Source: XYA12-FULL-58-9 sp001798605
GTDB lineage: Bacteria > Myxococcota > XYA12-FULL-58-9
Length of the DNA stretch: 6,782 nucleotides
Direction: 5' to 3'
Assembly (NCBI GenBank): GCA_036736205.1
Contig: DAINMX010000300.1
Span: forward strand, 1-6,782
Made by a program: the position numbers and the translations under genes. The notes beneath the pieces are model-generated. The model saw only the letters and a program-made list of their open reading frames with translations. It ran no database searches and was not told where the DNA came from. Position 1 is the stretch's first letter, and every line of letters starts with the position of its first letter. Below, piece after piece: positions 1-5,173 of this stretch.

Positions 1-53
1 CACAAAGACAGCAACAGCGGCAATGACAGCGACAGCGTAGCCGGAAGTCTCAT
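1..53 (-). CDS. Start of a secreted or membrane protein (partial, cut by window edge)
   Basis: Only 17 complete codons are visible, reading MRLPATLSLSLPLLLSL: one positively charged residue followed by a run of Leu, Ser and Pro, which looks like the front of a signal peptide or a first membrane segment. The ATG at 53 is preceded by GGAGGA (62-57), a strong Shine-Dalgarno sequence, though the spacing of 3-4 nt is short. The stop codon of the upstream 94-aa gene lies 32 bp away on the same strand, so the two are probably co-transcribed. The mature protein lies outside the window and its function cannot be told. Confidence 0.6.
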   Translation of the reverse strand, partial: MRLPATLSLSLPLLLSL

Positions 54-85
54 CGCTCCTCCAGATGACGGGAGAAAAGGGGCAG

Positions 86-370
86 CTACTTTTTCAGTTG
101 CTCTTTTGCCTTGATGAAGGCCTCGTTGACGACCTTTTTGCTCGCGTTGTTGATGATCTCGTCCGAGGCCCCCGTCAGGGGCTCCGGGATCACGGTCGCG
201 GCCTGCGCCTTGATCTGATTCGACACCCAGATCGTGATCTCCTTCTTGGCTGTCTCTTCGCCCTTTTGATTGATCGCCGTGACAGCTCGTTCGACGGCCG
301 GCCCCATGACCTTGCTGGCGAGCAGCTCTTCAACCTTCTTCTTCGGATTGAGCTTGTCGAGAAAACCCAT
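86..370 (-). CDS. Small soluble hypothetical protein, 94 aa
   Basis: I do not recognise a family. The protein begins MGFLDKLNPKKKVEELL and is rich in Lys, Glu and Ala with helical periodicity. It has no signal peptide or membrane segment and ends in a basic amphipathic stretch (AFIKAKEQLKK). It looks like a small cytoplasmic helical protein. The frame stays open upstream to 469, but the ATG at 370 is chosen because AGGAGG lies 4 nt before it, and the extra upstream codons (Cys/Pro/Ser-rich) overlap the 447-473 tandem repeat and do not look coding. It is divergent from the coiled-coil gene and followed by a probable secreted protein in the same direction. Confidence 0.75.
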   Translation of the reverse strand: MGFLDKLNPKKKVEELLASKVMGPAVERAVTAINQKGEETAKKEITIWVSNQIKAQAATVIPEPLTGASDEIINNASKKVVNEAFIKAKEQLKK

Positions 371-446
371 AACCCCTCCTGGTTCGGTGCCAATTGATGG
401 AAACTCAGGACACCTATCATCGGAGCTCAGTGCGCGGCAAGAAGGT

Positions 447-473
447 CCCAAGCAACCCAAGCAACCCAAGCAA
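447..473. repeat. Three perfect 9-bp tandem repeats (CCCAAGCAA)
   Basis: The unit CCCAAGCAA occurs three times without a mismatch at 447-455, 456-464 and 465-473. The array lies in the 197-bp region between two divergent genes (starts at 370 on minus and 568 on plus). It could vary by slippage and alter promoter spacing, or bind a regulator; neither can be shown here. The rest of 371-567 holds a palindrome ATACGTAT (497-504) and no recognisable gene. Confidence 0.85.
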
Positions 474-567
474 GGTTTCTGTCAGTGCTTTGTGCTATAC
501 GTATGTTCAGTTTCGAAGGATCGTGACCAGTCATCTTGATATCCAAACACCTAGGAGACAACCACCC

Positions 568-1710
568 ATGGCAACCCGCAAAAGCAACTCCAAGCGAACT
601 CGATCTGAGTCAGCCGCCGCAGTTCCCAACATTGAGCCCGACATCAATATTGACGCCATCGAGTACCAACCGGTCGAGGTAACGCCACGCACCTGCAAGG
701 ATGAGCTGGTCGCGGCTTACAATGAACTGGTCGAGCGTTACCGCACCCTGGAAAAGCAGCTGCCCCCAGGCAAGAGCCGTTCGATCGCAGAGCAACAACT
801 GGAAGTCGTGCAGAACGCGCAGCAATGGACTGTGGAACGGGTCATCAATTCCACCGGTCAGCTCAAGCTCGGGATCAATATGGCCCTCGAGAATCTGGCG
901 CGTCAATTGACCACCCACAGTGAGCAACTCGCACAAATCGATCTGGCCATCGACGCCCAAACACAGCGGCTGGCGCAGTTGCACGACATAGAAGTCGCTG
1001 CGGATTCTCTGGCAATCCTGCTCGACCAAAACCAAAAGGCAGAACAAGAGCACGCCGCCACAATTGCGGCGCAACAACAGGAAGCCTTCGCGGCCTTTGC
1101 CAGCGCCAAAGCCGACGTTCTTGGGCAGATCGACCAGGCCAACGACGAATTTACTTTGGAGATGGCACGCAAAAGGCTCGATTGGGACGAAGAACAAAGA
1201 CTCCGCGAGCGGGATCGCAATCGGGAACAGGAGGAGCACGACTACGAGGCCAATATGCAACGCCTGCGCGAGGTTCGCGCCTATGAAGAGGAGAAGAACC
1301 AACGGGAGAAGGAGCTCAAGGAGCGGGAGGCTCAGGTCGTTGCTCACGAAGAGGAACTCTCTCGTTTGCGTGGGGAAGTCGATGGGATGCCCAAGCGCAT
1401 AGACAAAGCTGTGGCTATGGCCGTAGATGAAGCCAAGAAGTTAGCCGCCCGTGAGGCTGAGATCTCCGCCCGACTCCTCGAGCGCGATCGCTCGGCAGCG
1501 GAGCAAGTCGCCAAGTTGCAGATCGCCAACCTCGAGGCCAGAATCGCAGAGCAGTCGGTGCGGCTCACAGAGCTCGCCCGCCAGGCCGAGCTCGCCTCCA
1601 ACAAAGTTGAGGCCATCGCCACCAAGGCCATCGAGGGTGCCGCCCGGACGCCGATAGTCCCCGCCAGTGAAGCCGGGGCTAAAGCGCAGCGAGAGGCCAG
1701 CGGCAATTGA
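568..1710 (+). CDS. Long coiled-coil protein of unknown function, 380 aa
   Basis: The protein starts with a basic, Ser-rich tail (MATRKSNSKRTRSES), then an acidic, proline-containing linker to about residue 40. From roughly residue 45 to 360 it is almost continuous predicted coiled coil, rich in Glu, Gln, Arg and Ala. The section around residues 205-275 is extremely charged, with repeated Arg/Glu clusters. The last 20 residues are Ala/Pro-rich and probably disordered. No signal peptide, membrane helix or enzyme motif is seen, so a cytoplasmic scaffold or filament-like role is possible but unproven. The ATG at 568 is chosen because AGGAGA (553-558) lies 9 nt before it; the frame is open back to 394, but those codons include the 9-bp repeat and look non-coding. 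No terminator is visible after the stop. Confidence 0.85.
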   Translation: MATRKSNSKRTRSESAAAVPNIEPDINIDAIEYQPVEVTPRTCKDELVAAYNELVERYRTLEKQLPPGKSRSIAEQQLEVVQNAQQWTVERVINSTGQLKLGINMALENLARQLTTHSEQLAQIDLAIDAQTQRLAQLHDIEVAADSLAILLDQNQKAEQEHAATIAAQQQEAFAAFASAKADVLGQIDQANDEFTLEMARKRLDWDEEQRLRERDRNREQEEHDYEANMQRLREVRAYEEEKNQREKELKEREAQVVAHEEELSRLRGEVDGMPKRIDKAVAMAVDEAKKLAAREAEISARLLERDRSAAEQVAKLQIANLEARIAEQSVRLTELARQAELASNKVEAIATKAIEGAARTPIVPASEAGAKAQREASGN

Positions 1711-1767
1711 TGCAAAGCGCCATCGGAAACATCGCCAATCCCAAAGAACACACCCTGCTGGAGTGGT

Positions 1768-1844
1768 CACCCAATTGACTGATCGTGAGAAGAAAGAAGT
1801 CGCGGGAGTAAGATGTTCGGCCACCTGACCCACAGAATTGGGTG
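1768..1844. repeat. 9-bp inverted repeat between the coiled-coil gene and the vapC remnant
   Basis: CACCCAATT (1768-1776) is repeated in inverted orientation as AATTGGGTG (1836-1844), with 59 bp between. The stretch 1711-1869 is otherwise without a gene. The repeat lies where the missing part of the VapC toxin gene would be expected, so it may be a scar of a lost insertion, but nine bases is short and chance is not excluded. No transposase fragment is recognised inside it. Confidence 0.3.
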
Positions 1845-1869
1845 GACGCGCTCGCATTCAAGAACGTCT

Positions 1870-2022
1870 CTAAGTTTGGTAGGCCTCAATGAGCACGGGA
1901 GCCGGCAATACGAGGCCATTCTTTTGAAGCATGCTGTCCAATGCCACCCGAGCGGCATCGTGACGTTCATGCCAGGAGAGCAAGGCCGCGATGATGACAC
2001 TCGTGTCAGCGACGACAGTCAA
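1870..2022 (-). pseudogene. Truncated PIN-domain (VapC-like) toxin, 50 aa remnant
   Basis: Read from the TTG at 2022, the frame gives a clear PIN-domain N-terminus: TVVADTSVIIAALLSWHE, with the first metal-binding Asp (residue 6) followed by TS, and later LPAPVLIEAY, which carries the conserved Glu (residue 46). It then runs into TAG at residue 51. Full-length PIN toxins have about 130-140 residues and need further acidic residues in a DAL/LLTRD-type C-terminal half; none is found in any frame down to 1711, so this is a truncation and not a simple frameshift. TTG is the only usable start, since TGA precedes it in frame. It lies 3 nt after the AbrB stop, as expected for a coupled antitoxin-toxin pair. 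RNase activity should be lost. Confidence 0.75.
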
Positions 2023-2025
2023 CGG

Positions 2026-2280
2026 TCATCCGCCCTTCTTTCGCAAGCGTTGGCGTGTTGACTCGACAATTGCTTCACTCAGCGGACGCGATCCATCGAC
2101 AGGCACGGCGACGTGTACTCGTCCCTTTTTGACAATCTCGACTACTCGCGGCGCGGGCTCAATTTCCACCTTGCCATCTCTTACGGATATCTCAAGTGGC
2201 AAATCAGGTGTGAAGCCGACCTGATCACGGATGGATTTTGGGATCACCAGACGACCCACGGCATCAATGGTAACAACCAC
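2026..2280 (-). CDS. AbrB/MazE-fold (VapB-type) antitoxin, 84 aa
   Basis: The N-terminus VVTIDAVGRLVIPKSIRDQ is the swapped-hairpin AbrB DNA-binding motif, with the GRLVIPK core. Residues about 30-45 (LEISVRDGKVEIEPA) complete the beta barrel, and the C-terminal tail (residues 50-84) is where such antitoxins wrap their PIN toxin. In this family the antitoxin neutralises the toxin and represses its own operon. The GTG at 2280 is chosen because the domain begins immediately; no strong ribosome-binding site precedes it, so an upstream ATT/CTG start a few codons earlier is not excluded. The cognate toxin just downstream is truncated, so this is now an orphan antitoxin or solo regulator. Confidence 0.9.
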   Translation of the reverse strand: MVVTIDAVGRLVIPKSIRDQVGFTPDLPLEISVRDGKVEIEPAPRVVEIVKKGRVHVAVPVDGSRPLSEAIVESTRQRLRKKGG

Positions 2281-2291
2281 GGTTGAAACAA

Positions 2292-2367
2292 TGCCATTCA
2301 GAATACCATATCGTCAATGAACTGACCGTTGTTGTTCGATTCAGGATGGTCCATGACGTGAATGGCA
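2292..2367. promoter_or_regulatory. 9-bp inverted repeat upstream of the AbrB antitoxin
   Basis: TGCCATTCA (2292-2300) is matched in perfect inverted orientation by TGAATGGCA (2359-2367), 58 bp away. Both arms lie just upstream of the antitoxin start at 2280. AbrB-type antitoxins commonly repress their own promoter through paired sites, so two half-sites for autorepression are plausible. This is inference; no clear -35/-10 pair was identified between them. Confidence 0.35.
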
Positions 2368-2377
2368 CGCAGCGGGT

Positions 2378-2415
2378 GCTATCTCCCTCTGACAACCGCG
2401 TCACAGCGAGGTAGC
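2378..2415 (+). promoter_or_regulatory. Potential hairpin in the leader of the cytidylate kinase-like gene
   Basis: GCTATCTC (2378-2385) can pair with GAGGTAGC (2408-2415), eight pairs including one G-U in RNA. Inside, TGAC (2390-2393) pairs with GTCA (2400-2403) around a six-base loop. No T-run follows on either strand, so it is not an intrinsic terminator. It shares its last two bases with the stronger inverted repeat at 2414-2447. Confidence 0.3.
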
Positions 2416-2447
2416 AAAAATTGCCACGCACCTATGGCAATATTTGC
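2414..2447. promoter_or_regulatory. 13-bp near-perfect inverted repeat (operator or leader hairpin)
   Basis: GCAAAAATTGCCA (2414-2426) and TGGCAATATTTGC (2435-2447) are inverted copies with 12 of 13 bases matching and an 8-nt loop. This is the strongest dyad seen in the window. It lies 76 bp before the chosen start of the cytidylate kinase-like gene. There is no T-run on either side, so it is not a typical terminator. A dimeric-repressor operator or a regulatory RNA hairpin are the main options. Confidence 0.6.
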
Positions 2448-2522
2448 AGCTTCACAACTGCGGCACCAAAGAGCCAATATTCACGCCAGATGACTGGCAG
2501 CACCCGGAACATAAGTCACAAA

Positions 2523-3266
2523 ATGGTCAAAGAGGTCGAGGGTCACCGCGTGCGCGGGGGGGTTCCCGGTGCGCGAGGTTTCGCAGGAGTCGACGGAAAG
2601 GCACCTCCCATTGTTGTTGCCATAGCACACCAGATGGGCTGCCATGGCGAGCAGATCTCCAACCAGGTCGCCGGTGAGCTCGGCCTTCCGGTGTTCGATC
2701 GGCGCGCTCTGCAATCTGTGGCAGAACGTGTCGACCTGCAGACCGAAGTTGTGTGGTCAGCGAGCGAGCAGTCGAGACGTCGGCTGGAGCAGTATCTCGC
2801 ATCTCATCTTCGGGTGAAAGGTGTGCGCCCGGATGAAACGGTGAGGCAGCTGGTCAAAGCGGTTGTCGCTCTGTGGCACAACGGACCGTGCATTTTGGTT
2901 GGTCACGGTTGCGTTCACCTCGTACCCAAAGCCGATGCTTTGATCGTCCACTTAATGGCCTCCGAAGAATTTCGGGTACAAGCCATCGTCGATCGCATGG
3001 CCGTTTCGTTCGAAGAAGCACGTCAGGTCGTGCAACGAATGGATGAGGAACGCAACGTCTTTCACGAGCAACATTTCGCCCTCCACGTCGACGACCCACA
3101 GCATTACGACCTGACGCTTGACACGGCCAGTTTGAATATCGATGGATGTGCGGCTGTCATCATTGCAGCTCTGCGTGCCAAATTTCGGGGACAGGAAATC
3201 TGCAAGGGGCAACATGAGCTGCCCAAGGATTTGAGAAGATCGGCGCTCGATAGCGGGCGCGGGTGA
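2523..3266 (+). CDS. Cytidylate kinase-like family protein, 247 aa
   Basis: The protein resembles the cytidylate kinase-like family (P-loop nucleoside kinase fold). In order: a beta strand and degenerate P-loop PPIVVAIAHQMGCHGEQIS (about 28-46, aligning with the family's S-R-x-x-G-x-G-G pattern and lacking the GK[ST] of true CMP kinases), LPVFDRRAL (55-63), GPCILVGHGCVHL (121-133), and the lid-like region VDRMAVSFEEARQVVQRMDEER (156-177) ending in FHEQHF. Family members usually have VGRG where this one has VGHG (His128), so activity is uncertain and substrate unknown. The start is ambiguous: a TTG at 2421 with GAGG nearby is open in frame, but it sits inside the 2414-2447 dyad and the codons after it look non-coding, so the ATG at 2523 is preferred. 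The DUF2934 gene follows after 37 bp, probably in one operon. Confidence 0.8.
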   Translation: MVKEVEGHRVRGGVPGARGFAGVDGKAPPIVVAIAHQMGCHGEQISNQVAGELGLPVFDRRALQSVAERVDLQTEVVWSASEQSRRRLEQYLASHLRVKGVRPDETVRQLVKAVVALWHNGPCILVGHGCVHLVPKADALIVHLMASEEFRVQAIVDRMAVSFEEARQVVQRMDEERNVFHEQHFALHVDDPQHYDLTLDTASLNIDGCAAVIIAALRAKFRGQEICKGQHELPKDLRRSALDSGRG

Positions 3267-3272
3267 AACGTT

Positions 3273-3298
3273 CAACGAGGAGATACAACGAGGAGATA
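3273..3298 (+). repeat. Perfect 13-bp tandem duplication carrying the ribosome-binding site
   Basis: CAACGAGGAGATA occurs at 3273-3285 and again at 3286-3298 with no mismatch. Each copy contains AGGAG. The second (3291-3295) is 8 nt from the DUF2934 start at 3304, the optimal place; the first is 21 nt away and too far for initiation there. The duplication may be recent, or may offer a standby ribosome site. Confidence 0.9.
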
Positions 3299-3303
3299 CC
3301 GAG

Positions 3304-3531
3304 ATGGCTCGAGCACCGAAGACAACAAATAGTAACTCTACTGCCAAGGGCAATGGAAGCCGCACAGGTCGTGCGGGTCGTGCGGGACGCACCTTGACTG
3401 ACGAGCAAAGACAAAAGGTGGCGCAGGCCGCCTATTATCGCGCAGAACTACGCGGGTTCAAGGGTGGTTCCCCCGAGGACGACTGGTACGTCGCCGAAGA
3501 ACAGGTGCTGAGTCAAAAGGAAGATAGATAG
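3304..3531 (+). CDS. DUF2934 domain protein, 75 aa
   Basis: The C-terminal part (residues about 32-70) matches DUF2934: AAYYRAELRGFKGG followed by DDWYVAEEQVL, with the hallmark Tyr, Glu, Arg-Gly and Asp-Trp...Ala-Glu residues. The function of the domain is unknown; it is found in small bacterial proteins. The first 30 residues are low-complexity and basic (Ser/Asn/Lys, then repeated GRA units from a 9-bp tandem repeat at 3367-3384), suggesting a flexible nucleic-acid- or polyanion-binding tail, by inference. The start is supported by AGGAG 8 nt upstream. It is probably co-transcribed with the cytidylate kinase-like gene. Confidence 0.9.
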   Translation: MARAPKTTNSNSTAKGNGSRTGRAGRAGRTLTDEQRQKVAQAAYYRAELRGFKGGSPEDDWYVAEEQVLSQKEDR

Positions 3532-3580
3532 CGGCGGCAAAACGAAACATCGCGTTTCTGCGTATCAACGCAACCTGTAC

Positions 3581-3632
3581 GGACGGCGGTCAGGGGCCCT
3601 AAACGGCGGTCAGGGAGCCTGGACGTCGGTCA
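3581..3632. repeat. 20-bp imperfect tandem repeats spanning the end of the TPR gene
   Basis: Units start at 3581, 3601 and 3621. The first two agree at 16 of 20 positions, with an identical core ACGGCGGTCAGGG (3583-3595 and 3603-3615). The third matches the first at 11 of its first 12 positions and then diverges into the coding sequence. The second unit contains the TGA stop of the minus-strand TPR gene. Because 20 is not a multiple of three, the duplication changes the frame and may have set the present C-terminus. The convergent gap 3532-3609 has a 5-bp stem (3559-3572) but no T-run. Confidence 0.75.
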
Positions 3633-3996
3633 TCTGCGCCAGCACCTGGATCAAAGCCTCGTCGTCAGGATTAACCTCCAAGCCGCGTCGAAATGCGGCC
3701 GCCGCCTCCAACGGTTGATTCAACCGTCTATAGGCTTTGCCGAGGTGCAGGAGCACTCGCGTGTCCTCGGTGCCCCTCTGAGTCAAGAATTCCAGGTGAT
3801 CGCGAACGCACTCCCAACGACCGAGGGCAATGCAGCAAAGGGCCGCATGATAGTGCGCGATCTCTGACTCGGGACTGACCTGGCAGAGAGAGTCGAAAGA
3901 CCGCAACGCCTTTTCATGACTGCTCTGGTGATAACAGGTCACACCAAGCCAATAGTGGGCCATGACCAGGGTCCAATTGAGGGACAGGACCTGCAT
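3610..3996 (-). CDS. Tetratricopeptide (TPR) repeat protein, 128 aa
   Basis: Three TPR units fill the protein: residues about 12-45 (W16-L17-G18, Y22, A30, F34, P42), 46-78 (A52, L58-G59, more divergent), and 79-112 (L83, G86, Y89, A98, F102, P110). TPRs form helix-turn-helix scaffolds for protein-protein contacts; the partner is unknown. There is no signal peptide, so it is likely cytoplasmic. The ATG at 3996 is preceded by AAGGAG (4009-4004) at 7 nt. It starts 36 bp after the pta stop on the same strand, so it is probably translated from the pta transcript, but a role in acetate metabolism is only suggested by position. Confidence 0.88.
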   Translation of the reverse strand: MQVLSLNWTLVMAHYWLGVTCYHQSSHEKALRSFDSLCQVSPESEIAHYHAALCCIALGRWECVRDHLEFLTQRGTEDTRVLLHLGKAYRRLNQPLEAAAAFRRGLEVNPDDEALIQVLAQMTDVQAP

Positions 3997-4032
3997 GAAA
4001 AAACTCCTTGGGTATTTCGCTCGCGATCTTTT

Positions 4033-5028
4033 TCACGTGCCCGCTTGCAGTGAGGTGATGGTCACCAAATTGACGATGTCGTCGACCGAGCAGCCGCGGG
4101 ACAGGTCGTTGATAGGTTTGGCTATCCCCTGAAGAATGGGGCCGATCGCCTGGGCGTGGCTCAAACGTTCCACCAGCTTGTACGCGATATTGCCGGATTG
4201 CAGGTCGGGAAAAACCAGGACGTTGGCCTGGCCAGCGATGGGGGAGTTAGGGGCCTTCGATTTGCCGACCTTCGGGACAATAGCGGCGTCGGCCTGCATC
4301 TCGCCATCGATCTCGAGATCGGGGGCCATCTCCCTGGCGATTGCCGTTGCGCGCTTGACCTTGTCGACCAGTTCGTGCTTCGCCGAACAGTAGGTCGAGA
4401 ATGACAACATGGCCACCTTGGGCTTCATGCCGCAGAGCACCTTCGCAGTTTCGGCAGACGCAATGGCGATTTGTGCGAGCTCCGATTCCGTCGGGGCCGG
4501 CATAACGGCGCAGTCAGCGAATACAAACATACCCTTGTCACCAAAATCACAGTTCGGGACGATCATGATGAAGGAGCTGGAAACGATGTTGATACCCGGT
4601 TTGGTCTTGATGATCTGCAGGGCCGGTCGAATGGTGTCTCCAGTCGAGTGCTGCGCACCAGAGACCAAGCCGTCGGCCTCACCCTTGTGGACCATCATGG
4701 TGCCGAAGAAAACAGGATCAGCCATGAGCTTCTTGGCCGAATCAAGAGTCACACCCTTGGCCGCGCGGATCTGGGCGTAGGTCTGGCAATACTCCGCGAA
4801 ATTCGGCGACGTCACCGGGTCTACGGACAGAATGTCTGATACGTTCACACCCTGCTTTTTCGCCACGCTCTCAATATTCTTGCGGTTGCCAACCAATACG
4901 ACTTTGGCCAACTTGTCTCGCACGATCTGCACCGCCGCCTCGACGGTCCGTGGTTCCTCGCCCTCCGGCAGGACGATGCGCTTAGGGTTGGCCTTGGCTT
5001 GGATCTTCAAATTTTCGAGTAGTGTCAT
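4033..5028 (-). CDS. pta: Phosphate acetyltransferase (short, single-domain form), 331 aa
   Basis: The enzyme interconverts acetyl-CoA plus phosphate and acetyl phosphate plus CoA, the cytoplasmic step usually paired with acetate kinase. The whole length fits the PTA_PTB catalytic domain: RIVLPEGEEPRTVEAA (17-32), GLVSGAQHSTGDTIRPAL (120-137), DGEMQADAA, and KAPNSPIAGQANVLVFPDL. The active-site residues of the Methanosarcina enzyme (Arg87, Arg133, Ser309, Arg310, Asp316) correspond to Arg88, Arg134, Ser310, Arg311 and Asp317. It lacks the N-terminal regulatory domains of the long E. coli type. The frame is open upstream to 5379, but homology starts at MTLLENLK, so the ATG at 5028 is used even though no good ribosome-binding site precedes it. 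No ackA is in the window. A TPR gene follows and a porin gene diverges upstream. Confidence 0.96.
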   Translation of the reverse strand: MTLLENLKIQAKANPKRIVLPEGEEPRTVEAAVQIVRDKLAKVVLVGNRKNIESVAKKQGVNVSDILSVDPVTSPNFAEYCQTYAQIRAAKGVTLDSAKKLMADPVFFGTMMVHKGEADGLVSGAQHSTGDTIRPALQIIKTKPGINIVSSSFIMIVPNCDFGDKGMFVFADCAVMPAPTESELAQIAIASAETAKVLCGMKPKVAMLSFSTYCSAKHELVDKVKRATAIAREMAPDLEIDGEMQADAAIVPKVGKSKAPNSPIAGQANVLVFPDLQSGNIAYKLVERLSHAQAIGPILQGIAKPINDLSRGCSVDDIVNLVTITSLQAGT

Positions 5029-5173
5029 GGTCGGAACAATACGAAGGGGCTCGATGGCGGAGGTATCGGTGTAATTGCCATATCCTTGTAACAAATGTTG
5101 TGATTCGCTGCCCTTGGAGTCATCGAGAAGGCGTTGAGGAAGTGAACGCATGTGCATGCTGGAGAGAAAGCCG
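5029..5173. promoter_or_regulatory. Shared divergent control region of pta and the porin gene
   Basis: The 145 bp between the two divergent starts must carry both promoters. A short dyad AACA-AA-TGTT (5090-5099) sits in its middle within an AT-rich patch (about 5071-5105). For the porin, TTGCCA and TGTGAT are separated by 18 bp, a weak sigma-70-like pair; for pta nothing convincing was found. GGAGAG (5161-5166) is the porin ribosome-binding site. The limits are fixed by the genes; the individual sites are tentative. Confidence 0.4.

Noticed and set aside
447..473. The 9-bp repeat array considered as a CRISPR
   Set aside because: Units are far too short and have no spacers between them.
492..501. 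Extended -10-like TGTGCTATACG upstream of the coiled-coil gene
   Set aside because: No acceptable -35 at the right distance, and the -10 matches only 4 of 6; too weak to list as a promoter.
610..1347. Long minus-strand open frame of 245 codons opposite the coiled-coil gene
   Set aside because: Leu-rich antisense product of a Glu/Gln/Lys-rich gene; no ribosome-binding site and the plus strand has the convincing start and coding pattern.
1441..1857. Minus-strand open frames over the end of the coiled-coil gene and the gap beyond it
   Set aside because: They overlap the coiled-coil gene in antisense, show no PIN C-terminal motif and resemble no family.
1813..2061. Plus-strand 82-codon open frame opposite the toxin-antitoxin remnant
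   Set aside because: It is the antisense of the recognised PIN remnant and antitoxin end; no ribosome-binding site or known motif.
3543..3572. Short stems GAAAC/GTTTC and TGCGT/ACGCA in the convergent gap, considered as a terminator
   Set aside because: Stems are only 5 bp and no T-run follows on either strand.
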